From Labyrinthula sp. Ha (taxonomy: Eukaryota > Sar > Bigyra > Labyrinthulida > Labyrinthulaceae), in contig JAALGZ010000091.1 in assembly GCA_015227615.1 (NCBI GenBank), forward strand, positions 1 through 60,327: DNA of 60,327 nucleotides, given 5' to 3'. The notes beneath the pieces are model-generated. The model ran no database searches, was not told the DNA's origin, and was given only the letters and a program-made list of their open reading frames with translations. This document shows positions 52,986 to 60,327 of this stretch, piece by piece (the stretch's first letter is position 1; every line of letters begins with the position of its first letter). The position numbers and the translations under genes were made by a program.

Positions 52986-55900
52986 CAGTTTGCTGTTTTC
53001 TGGCTGTTTCCAGAGTATAAGATCTCTATATTCTTCTTTATTATCAATTTCTATTGTAAAAAATGAATCTTCTATATTGCCATATGGTACCCACTTAACC
53101 GTTGATGATTTATCCTTCAATTTACTTGACAGATTATCTCTATACTTCTTACGCCGATATATTTTTTCAATTTCTGATTCATATAATTCTCTCCATTCAA
53201 TCAACTTATCTTTCTTTTCTTCTTTATTTACTTCATTTACGCTTATTCTATTATCTCTTTTCTCACACTTCTCTTCAAGCTTTTTTATTGGATCTATATT
53301 CATTTTTCTCAACCAATCTTCTCCTAATATAAATTTGTTCGTGTTACATTTCAAGACATAGAATCTCATTTTATTCATTCTCACACATATCTTTTCTCCT
53401 TTCAAAGTGCAGTTTATCACTACATATCCAAGTACTTCTATTATATTACCTGACACGCTCTTACATTGCAACATTTTCTGATGTTCTAGATCTCCTGAAA
53501 TGATTTGATATCCTTGGATTAAATTTTCTCCAACACAGCTTCGCCAAGCTCCGCTGTCTAATAAAACAGAGTGTATTTCACCTTTTATTTCCAAATTCAA
53601 ATGTCGATTATTGGTGTATTTTATTTCACATATTTCCGGCACTGATGACCTCTTAGCTTTTTTCTCACCTCTCTTGATCACTTTACTAATATCTTGAAGG
53701 CTCAATTTTGAATTTGAAATTTCTTTTATTCCTAACAATGGTATCATCTCTTGAGTTATTTTGAAATTCTGCTTACTATATAATTGTTTCCAGACTTCCT
53801 TGCGAATCTTTTTCAAATCAGACTTTGATAATTCTTTTCCTGTATTTATAATTACTCCATTCCTCCTGATTACACTATTCTTACTATCATTGTACTTTTT
53901 TAGAATGTTCAGATCTATTTTCAAACCGTGAAATTCATAAAGTCTTTGACTTCCAATCGACGTTTTTACAAATTCTACTAGCTGCGAACGAGTTTTTCCT
54001 GGCAGATAGCCTTCTTTTATTATTGGTTCCCACTTGCCTAGACCAAAGACGAAGATACATTTTTGCATCACTTCTTTCTCAAATTGGTTCCAGCCTTTTG
54101 ATCTGCTAAGACCGGGATACACATGGTCGTTTAATAATTTTAGATGCTGAGGATAAGATATCACTTTCCAAAAATCTGTTGTCCATGTTACTTCACTACT
54201 ATGAACAGCTTCTCTCAGAAAATTTACTTCAGCTTCTACAGGCAAATCTAATTTATGCCTCAAAACATTCCAAGCTGCTATAAAATCATTACTATCATAT
54301 TTATGTTTATTTATATATTTTTCTAAAGTTTTTGGAATATCTTGAAGCAGTAGATCAAAATTTTGCCAGTTGGCTTCTTGTTTGGGAAATCCTTTCCACC
54401 AAACTAATATTTCAAATCCTCCAGTTGACCTTCGGATATCTAATAGACGATGAACCTCATAGATGCCTTGGTTATAATAAAAGGCTTTCTTTATTTCAGA
54501 TGTGACCTCAAAGTCTGTAGGTTGCGCTTCGTATAAACTAAGACGTTGAACATGCGCTACGTGGATTTTTCCATCCAAAGCCCTTATTTTATAGGTAGTT
54601 GATCCTAAGATTTCTTCAACTACATATGGGCCATTCCACCTCAATTGCAACTTTGATTTATTTCGGAGTGTTCCTACATTGCTCATTAAAACAAAATCCC
54701 CAGGTGCAAATTGCACATGAGACATCTTAAATTTTCTATTGATATAGTCTCTTTGAGTTTTTCGGTCCTTTTCAATTAAAGGCATTATTTTCTTTCTCTT
54801 TTCTTCAATTGTACTTACTAGGATCTTACAATTATTTACAAATTTCTCTGCATCATTTGGTATTATTAATTCATTATTTCTTACTAGAGGCATCAATTTA
54901 ATGCTACCTTCTTCTATAACTGCCAACCCATTTTTCTTGCCAAAGATTGAAGTTAATTCGTTTGGTGTATACCCTTGCCTCGTAGGGGTATCATTTATGG
55001 TATCTGCTACAATATCAATTAGTTCTGGCCATTGTTCATAGGGCAGATTATATTCGCTGCACATTTGACGCAGATTTCTTAATATGAAACGGTTCATGAC
55101 TTCCACAGAGCCGTTACTCCATGGAGAGTATACCACTGAAAAGTGGTGTTGGCCTCCATAAATTTTATTAAATTCTCTGATAATTTGGTTACTGAAATGT
55201 GAACCATTGTCTGTTGATAATTTAAACGACGGTGGTATTCCATTTTCAGCTCTCCATTTGACGAGTGCTTTTACGACTACATGAGCACTAGCTGACTTAT
55301 CATGAACCATCATTACTTTCCTTGATACACCCTCTACTAGAACAAGAAGATATCCGTCATATATTTTAAGGAAATCTGAGTGTAACAAAAGCTCATTTTC
55401 ATTCACTGCATGCGGTATTTCTTTATAAAATCTTCGTTCCAGTTTTATATCCTTATCGCAATGAAGGCAATATTTCTTTAATTTTCTTACCAATTGATGA
55501 ATTTGTGATTTATTTACTTCAATAAATTCGAAATCTTTTAGAAGTCTTATCACTTCGTCATTACTACCATGATTTGATATATTATGAGCTAAAACTATAA
55601 ACTTCTCCAGATGCTGAAAATGAATTAAAATCTTACCTTCTTTATTGACAATCAAGCCCTGCTTATTTATTCTTGATCCTCTTTGTTGGTTTACTTTATC
55701 TCTTTTTTGGATTTGTTTTAATTCTCTTGATGATAAATCTTCCCATTCGGTTCTCCTTTTAGGAAAGTTTTTACCTACCCTGTCTCTAACAAATTGAATA
55801 TTAGCTGGGTCAAATCGCCAATTTTCAACTTCATTTTCTACAGCATTAATCATTGAGGGTTCTTGATCATCTTTATTTATATTGCTTATCTTTTTCTTTT

Positions 55901-58900
55901 CTAAATCAATTTCTTTCTCCTCTACTGAAAACTTTATCCCTTTCCAAGTCAGAGTCCAATTATTTGTGTCTTTAATTAAAATCTTCTCCGGACTAGAAGT
56001 GGAAGTTGCTCCTAAATATCCCCAACGGGTTAGGAGGTCTGCTAAAACATTTCTATTACCAGGAATATGATAAAAAACAATATTAAATTCTTGGATGGTT
56101 AAAATCCATCTTTGGATTCTTCCAAATGTTGATTGTTTTACATCTCTCTTTCCAGTCATCAAGTATTTTATATTCAGATGATCTGTAAATATTTTTATCT
56201 CTTTTGATATATTTATCAATAAAAATCTATATCTTTTTAAAGTCCTAATGATAGGATAGATTTCCTTATCTGTCATGGACCAAAATTTTGAAGATTGAGT
56301 AAACTCTCCACTTACAAAGAACACGGGTTCCCATCCATCAGATACATATAAAGCAACTACACTGGACCAATAATTATTACTTGCATCTGCAAAAATAGCA
56401 ACCTGACTTTCTGCCTCAAACATTTTCATTCTCTTATGCTTACAATTTTCTATATTTTTCAAAAACTTTGCATATTCTGCTTGATCTTTATCCGTCCAAA
56501 ATTCGGCTATACTAATTCTTTTTCTTGCATCTTTATTTATTCTTTTACCTCTATTCTCTACTATTATTCCTTCGATTTCACGCATCCTGGAATTCAAATA
56601 ACTCTTACTTTCTGAAAGACCTGGAATGGTATCTGACAGCCATGTAGAAACGTAAACTACATCATACAAATGGCCCAGATTTCCAGGTCTTGGCATTTTA
56701 GTAATCTTTGAAAAATAATTTTCGTCATACCCCCAATGACCGCCTTCGATTACATGACCACACCATTTAACTTTCTTTCTTAAGATATCACATTTGTCCA
56801 AATTAAGTTTGAATTTTACTTTAATACAATTTTTTAGGAACTGTTCAAGAAGTTGCAAATACCCAGAAAAGGTTTGGTGATATAATAATGTGTCATCCAA
56901 CCATTGTAGAGCGCCATTTCCGAACAGTCCTCCCACTTCTGATCCATTTAATACTTCGTTTACTAACCTTTCTTGGTAAACTTGAGGAGTATTTCGGAAT
57001 CCCTGCGGTGACATTGTCATGCAGTAGGTTCCGATTGGAGTGACCATGCCGAAGTATTTACTGGATGATGGATCTAGACGCAAATAATCAAATCCAGACA
57101 AACCATCGAAGGATCCAAACCACTCTTCGTTCCCCTTAAGCCAGCCAAGTTGTGCTTCTAGATCTGGCAATCCCAAACCCGTCGGTAAACAATTTTTATT
57201 CACCCTTCTTAGGTCGACGACCATCCTAAAGTCAGTTGGTCTTTTAGGCTTGGGAAGTATCATAACTGGACTTGAGAAGAAAGGGTTAGGTTCCCTATAT
57301 ACCATTCCCATGTCCAACAACTCCTGTATTTTTATTTTTAGCTCCTCTAACACTTGTTTTTTCATAGGATATGGCTTGGCAGTAAAGGATTCGCAGTCTG
57401 ATTTAATCTTCACTTGCATCGGAGTTAGTAAATTAAAGTCACACTTGGCTTCTTTGAAGGCAAATGCATCTTTATTTCTAACCATTACTTCTTCAAGATC
57501 ATCTGCTTGGTTTGGTTCAACAATATTATTTTCTACTAGCTCACTAATTTTTTCTCTTATTTTATTTTTTAGGACTTCCTGCATTTCTGGGGTTTCAATA
57601 TAAGGTTTGCTCGATGTAGAAACAACCTCATGTTCACCTTCAATAATTTCATCCGAAATCTCATCCCTATACATGCTACGAGTCGCATGTTCCGATTCAA
57701 AATCTTCATCCCACTCCATACTCAAAGGTTCCACATCACTACCAACTACCACCTCATATACTTCATTTCTATTACTTACCTCCAACACATACATTTCTGG
57801 AAAATCAACGGGATCTAAATTATTAGCCGATATTTCTATCTCTGACTCTTCTTTTACTTCTCCTTCTTTATTATTATTATTTTTATCGTTATTGTCTCCC
57901 GATGTTTTATTCTCTGATGAAGAAATTTGATTCACTTGAGGTGCAACATTACTTTGGCTTCTTTGTAGATTTGTATTTCTATCTGGCCTGTCTTGATCTC
58001 TAGTATTTCTGTTCTGATCACTTTCTTTCCTTCTTAATACTGGACATTGTGCTGCATGATGGCCCTCAGTGAAACAATAACCGCAAAGATTATTGTCTCG
58101 AGAATATTTCCGGCGCTTCTCTATTGGCCATGAGCGGGGTACAATATGTTTTTTATGTCCAGTTTGTAGGACAATGATTTTTACTTCACCTGAATTTCTA
58201 GATACATATTGTGATCCTGATCTCCTAGATTGACTATTATTAGATTCTGAGGTATTCTTTCTTGACTTACTAAATTTTTGATGTTGAAGGGCTGGACTTT
58301 GAATGTCCCATGTTGAAATGGACAAAGCAGCTTTTCTCAATCCTTTTTTTAAAGACTTGTAAGTCTTCCACCCTTCTTCTGTTTGACGTTCTTTCGCCCT
58401 TGCACTTCCAAATTCTATAGGTAATCTTTTAATTATTTTTAGGCATAATTCCTTTTCCATACTTTTGTTGGAAAAGGTTATTCCTCTCAAGATCTTATCT
58501 GTTGATTTAATAAATTCGCTCATTGACGCTGATGGACTACCTGTATTTTTCCAAACCAGATTATCAATTTCTCTGATCACTACCTTTGATCTACTCTTAT
58601 CTTCATTCCTTTTGATCTTTCTCAAGTATTTAATTATTTTAGCTTGATCCCTCATGTCGTATCCCTCTTCGACTAGATCTACCTTGACTTCATTACTTAA
58701 GTTCAGGTTTAGGTCTGCTGAGGGCAATGCGAATCTTTGATGGATTACAGTCGTTTCGTAGATATCAAATTCTGATATAAATTTAGTTACTTCTGATGGG
58801 TCAAGAGTTTTTAGGATGGGCTTATCCTTATATCTTTCCTCACGAAGTCTGGCCTTTCGTTCCATTCTTCGAGATCGTGGAGACATAGAAATTCCTTCTC

Positions 58901-59402
58901 TTGGATTAACGTTGGTTCCATCACTTTCACTTGATTCAGTTGTGGAGCTAAAAGTCAGAGGGATGTTGTCGGTTAATATTTCAGTTCTAGTTGATGCTGC
59001 ACGTCTTGGGGTGGTTGTAACTACCCTACTAGACAAACTCCTGTTCCTTTCAACCTCCCTCCTTAAACCCACCAAACTGCTCATTAGATTATTGAAGTCT
59101 CTTTGAGAGATCATCCTCATCTCTTCTTGGTTTCCAGTTGGTGTTTGGAATGGATCTTCATTACTATTATCCCTAGGGTTACCGTCTGATTGTGTTGTTG
59201 TTGGTGTATTTTCTACTAGATCCTGGGTTGGATTCCCATCGTCCTGCATTTGGTCTTCGTTTTCTACTTGGTCTCCTTCGTTGTTATTTTCCTTCTCTTC
59301 TGCTGCTGGTAGGCCCAGAGACCTACGGGTTTCTTCAATAAATCGAAGCTCACGAGCCCCGATGTTAACTCTTGGTACATTATTACTATTTTCTTCAGTC
59401 AT
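52416..59402 (-). CDS. Element D Gag-Pol polyprotein with SANT-like, displaced protease and MT-A70 domains
   Basis: The ORF encodes 2328 residues in one frame. Order: polar N-terminus and helical Gag core (about 195-365); CCHC knuckle at 440-453 (CGYCFTEGHHAAQC); acidic linker with no protease; RT about 660-900 with QWLDD (833-837); RNase H about 1000-1125 (IFADAS, FTDHLN); integrase about 1270-1480 with its zinc finger (H1278, C1312, C1315) and D1343, D1398, E1434; chromodomain 1647-1697 (VWWKGF); SANT-like 1765-1825 (W1771, GLGKWEPI, LPGKTRSQ); retropepsin 1935-2040 with LLDSGAWRS at 1947-1955 and FILGEDWL; MT-A70 2140-2325 with DPPW at 2161-2164. Gag and Pol are fused without a frame change. 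The stop is 27 bp from the 3' LTR. Confidence 0.92.
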   Translation of the reverse strand: MTEENSNNVPRVNIGARELRFIEETRRSLGLPAAEEKENNNEGDQVENEDQMQDDGNPTQDLVENTPTTTQSDGNPRDNSNEDPFQTPTGNQEEMRMISQRDFNNLMSSLVGLRREVERNRSLSSRVVTTTPRRAASTRTEILTDNIPLTFSSTTESSESDGTNVNPREGISMSPRSRRMERKARLREERYKDKPILKTLDPSEVTKFISEFDIYETTVIHQRFALPSADLNLNLSNEVKVDLVEEGYDMRDQAKIIKYLRKIKRNEDKSRSKVVIREIDNLVWKNTGSPSASMSEFIKSTDKILRGITFSNKSMEKELCLKIIKRLPIEFGSARAKERQTEEGWKTYKSLKKGLRKAALSISTWDIQSPALQHQKFSKSRKNTSESNNSQSRRSGSQYVSRNSGEVKIIVLQTGHKKHIVPRSWPIEKRRKYSRDNNLCGYCFTEGHHAAQCPVLRRKESDQNRNTRDQDRPDRNTNLQRSQSNVAPQVNQISSSENKTSGDNNDKNNNNKEGEVKEESEIEISANNLDPVDFPEMYVLEVSNRNEVYEVVVGSDVEPLSMEWDEDFESEHATRSMYRDEISDEIIEGEHEVVSTSSKPYIETPEMQEVLKNKIREKISELVENNIVEPNQADDLEEVMVRNKDAFAFKEAKCDFNLLTPMQVKIKSDCESFTAKPYPMKKQVLEELKIKIQELLDMGMVYREPNPFFSSPVMILPKPKRPTDFRMVVDLRRVNKNCLPTGLGLPDLEAQLGWLKGNEEWFGSFDGLSGFDYLRLDPSSSKYFGMVTPIGTYCMTMSPQGFRNTPQVYQERLVNEVLNGSEVGGLFGNGALQWLDDTLLYHQTFSGYLQLLEQFLKNCIKVKFKLNLDKCDILRKKVKWCGHVIEGGHWGYDENYFSKITKMPRPGNLGHLYDVVYVSTWLSDTIPGLSESKSYLNSRMREIEGIIVENRGKRINKDARKRISIAEFWTDKDQAEYAKFLKNIENCKHKRMKMFEAESQVAIFADASNNYWSSVVALYVSDGWEPVFFVSGEFTQSSKFWSMTDKEIYPIIRTLKRYRFLLINISKEIKIFTDHLNIKYLMTGKRDVKQSTFGRIQRWILTIQEFNIVFYHIPGNRNVLADLLTRWGYLGATSTSSPEKILIKDTNNWTLTWKGIKFSVEEKEIDLEKKKISNINKDDQEPSMINAVENEVENWRFDPANIQFVRDRVGKNFPKRRTEWEDLSSRELKQIQKRDKVNQQRGSRINKQGLIVNKEGKILIHFQHLEKFIVLAHNISNHGSNDEVIRLLKDFEFIEVNKSQIHQLVRKLKKYCLHCDKDIKLERRFYKEIPHAVNENELLLHSDFLKIYDGYLLVLVEGVSRKVMMVHDKSASAHVVVKALVKWRAENGIPPSFKLSTDNGSHFSNQIIREFNKIYGGQHHFSVVYSPWSNGSVEVMNRFILRNLRQMCSEYNLPYEQWPELIDIVADTINDTPTRQGYTPNELTSIFGKKNGLAVIEEGSIKLMPLVRNNELIIPNDAEKFVNNCKILVSTIEEKRKKIMPLIEKDRKTQRDYINRKFKMSHVQFAPGDFVLMSNVGTLRNKSKLQLRWNGPYVVEEILGSTTYKIRALDGKIHVAHVQRLSLYEAQPTDFEVTSEIKKAFYYNQGIYEVHRLLDIRRSTGGFEILVWWKGFPKQEANWQNFDLLLQDIPKTLEKYINKHKYDSNDFIAAWNVLRHKLDLPVEAEVNFLREAVHSSEVTWTTDFWKVISYPQHLKLLNDHVYPGLSRSKGWNQFEKEVMQKCIFVFGLGKWEPIIKEGYLPGKTRSQLVEFVKTSIGSQRLYEFHGLKIDLNILKKYNDSKNSVIRRNGVIINTGKELSKSDLKKIRKEVWKQLYSKQNFKITQEMIPLLGIKEISNSKLSLQDISKVIKRGEKKAKRSSVPEICEIKYTNNRHLNLEIKGEIHSVLLDSGAWRSCVGENLIQGYQIISGDLEHQKMLQCKSVSGNIIEVLGYVVINCTLKGEKICVRMNKMRFYVLKCNTNKFILGEDWLRKMNIDPIKKLEEKCEKRDNRISVNEVNKEEKKDKLIEWRELYESEIEKIYRRKKYRDNLSSKLKDKSSTVKWVPYGNIEDSFFTIEIDNKEEYRDLILWKQPENSKLKIANILDQNLTAFGKFGVLLIDPPWNNQASGSPTRGLTIHYPTLTDSQLLKINFGTLVEEGIAALWITNNKFEVGRNILSRNGFRIVEYIVWCKKTAAGRIHSSQGQYLRHSKEILLLAVKGRPLLCKQRSSDVIISRVLQQSRKPREVYDLLEKLAPGVRKMEIFGRFWNCRSGWWTFSGPYEWKEEV
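53283..53600 (-). other. Retropepsin domain located downstream of integrase in element D
   Basis: LLDSGAWRSCVG (residues 1947-1958) is the catalytic loop, corresponding to LLDSGAFKS in B and LLDSGAFRS in C. KFILGEDWLRKMNIDPIKKL corresponds to ILGNEILSKYNLDPFSAL in B. In B and C the domain is between Gag and RT; here it is between the SANT-like and MT-A70 domains, and no second copy is seen before RT. Confidence 0.85.
53928..54110 (-). other. Myb/SANT-like domain in element D Pol
   Basis: Residues 1765-1825 include W1771 with an FEKEVMQ helix, FGLGKWEPI and LPGKTRSQLVEFVK, ending SQRLYEFHGLKIDL. B and C have the same block (SKQQIYTKIQR and KQQVYTKLQR, then a YHGL segment). SANT/Myb repeats bind DNA or histone tails; the role here is inference. 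Confidence 0.65.
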
Positions 59403-59434
59403 ATTTTTTTTATTATTCTAGCACGTTTAAACTT

Positions 59435-59448
59435 ATTGAATTCAATAT
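59435..59448. repeat. 14-bp palindrome across the element D 5' LTR/internal junction
   Basis: TATTGAATTCAATA is a perfect palindrome. The LTR begins at 59447, so it straddles the junction where a primer-binding site would start, as in B and C. Confidence 0.75.
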
Positions 59449-59889
59449 AGAGTGCTTTTAAGGTTTCTGCTTTTACTTTAAATGTATTCTGCTTTTAAAT
59501 TTGTTCTTCTTAGTCTAATTTTTTATGCGTAATTTCTCGCTTAAATTCTTCAAGAAAAAGGCGACACTAACTCTTTTTCTATATAGTTTATTGCTAAATA
59601 GTGTCTGCTTAAAAGTTAACGAACAAACTAAAACTGACTCCTAATCTAGAGTTACTTTTTTTTACTGTATTTTTTCAACTCCTTTTATCTCCTATTATGT
59701 ATTATTTCTTATGTATTTTCATCCCTACCGTTAGCTTCCATTAATTTGTCATATTTTCCTCTGTGTTACATTTACATCATTCCACGTCATCACTTTTAAT
59801 TAATCAAAATACAAATTCGGACAAATTTGAAAATTGAAATACAGTTTCTTGTATCCCAATACGAGTGTTTTCACATCTTTTACTCTACA
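59447..59889 (-). repeat. Element D 5' LTR
   Basis: This 443-bp LTR matches 51945-52388. It is followed by the ATAT target duplication at 59890-59893. Confidence 0.9.
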
Positions 59890-59893
59890 ATAT

Positions 59894-60327
59894 ATTTGTA
59901 TCCATTAGAATAATAAAATGCATAATTTACAAAGAATAGTATAATAAATATTTTGAAAGAGACAATACAATCCCATATTGAGACCCAGTAATAGTTTTTC
60001 TGATAAAATTATTGTAAATAAAGACATTTTTTTTAATATAGTAGTTATATATTGAGTTTTGTGATATTTCAAAATAATATATGACTTGGGGATGCCAGAC
60101 TTCTATGTCTAATGTAGAAGTTAAGCTAGTTTGGATACATTGAATAAGCTATTAAGCTGCTACAGTAGTATCTAAGTGACAACTTGTATAATTTGTTGAC
60201 TTAACTACAGTACTACCATATAATAAGAAAATATATGAGATGTGAGAACGCATGCGGCTTAGTGTGTAATAAAAGTAAAGATAAGAGCTGCAATTTTTCA
60301 ATAAATATTTGCAGGATATTTGAACTT
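59894..60327. other. Non-coding AT-rich flank to the window edge
   Basis: No ORF or RNA gene was seen. Before element D inserted, this DNA was the upstream flank of the P450 gene. Confidence 0.5.

Larger units (their letters stand above)
51945..59889 (-). mobile_element. Element D: Ty3-type retrotransposon with MT-A70 domain, whole-looking
   Basis: This minus-strand element is 7945 bp with LTRs of 444 and 443 bp and ATAT target duplications (51941-51944 and 59890-59893). The LTRs differ at about three positions by eye, so it is young. A single uninterrupted ORF covers nearly the whole interior; it looks whole. The polypurine tract is minus AGAAGAAGGTAG, abutting the 3' LTR. The leader before the ATG is about 44 nt. 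It sits about 170 bp upstream of the P450 in the same orientation, with its 3' LTR facing the P450. Protein domains match B and C, but sequence divergence and domain order make it a separate family. Confidence 0.92.

Overview
This window is nuclear DNA from a eukaryote, most likely a protist. The host genes are typical eukaryotic ones: eL30, eL41, DNA polymerase iota, methionine aminopeptidase, TFIIH p44, NOP56, mitochondrial ferredoxin, mitochondrial threonine deaminase and a P450. TAA, TAG and TGA all act as stops, so the genetic code is standard. The recognisable spliceosomal introns are tiny (27-34 nt), and one gene has a 16-nt internal exon. The DNA is AT-rich, and genes sit in tight clusters separated by several kilobases of non-coding DNA. 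The sequence alone does not fix the lineage. Very short introns occur in some stramenopiles such as Blastocystis and in ciliates, but the standard code argues against most ciliates.

Layout. 1-1463: the 5' end of a Ty3-type element (A) on the minus strand, cut by the window edge. 1469-21679: one Ty1/copia element on the plus strand. Its 300-bp 5' LTR was hit twice by Ty3-type elements, B (1478-9338) and C (9501-16778), both on the minus strand. All target-site duplications are readable, so the nesting order is clear. 21685-27300: mostly non-coding, with one unrecognised coding-like tract at about 26057-26431. 27361-29844: eL30, eL41 (39 codons or fewer, hidden on the minus strand) and DNA polymerase iota. 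29845-34620: non-coding. 34651-39992: an amino-acid transporter, methionine aminopeptidase, TFIIH p44 and NOP56, packed closely. 40036-46540: non-coding. 46569-51773: mitochondrial [2Fe-2S] ferredoxin, a secreted PA-domain protein, threonine deaminase and a cytochrome P450. 51945-59889: a whole-looking Ty3-type element (D) just upstream of the P450.

The most striking system is in the Ty3-type elements. B, C and D are three diverged families. In all three, the Pol polyprotein continues past integrase and a chromodomain into a Myb/SANT-like domain and ends in an MT-A70 adenine methyltransferase of the METTL3/IME4 type (DPPW motif visible in B and D). The methyltransferase is the last coding segment before the polypurine tract and 3' LTR in each case. 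In D the aspartic protease lies between the SANT-like and methyltransferase domains rather than between Gag and RT. B, C and D also share TG...ATA LTR ends, 4-bp target duplications and a perfect palindrome across the 5' LTR/internal junction, where a primer-binding site would be expected.

Two short sequences recur just upstream of host start codons. One is TGCATTACC or a close match (MetAP, NOP56, ferredoxin, threonine deaminase); the other is CCCAAAATT (eL30, polymerase iota, the transporter). They may be two core-promoter classes.
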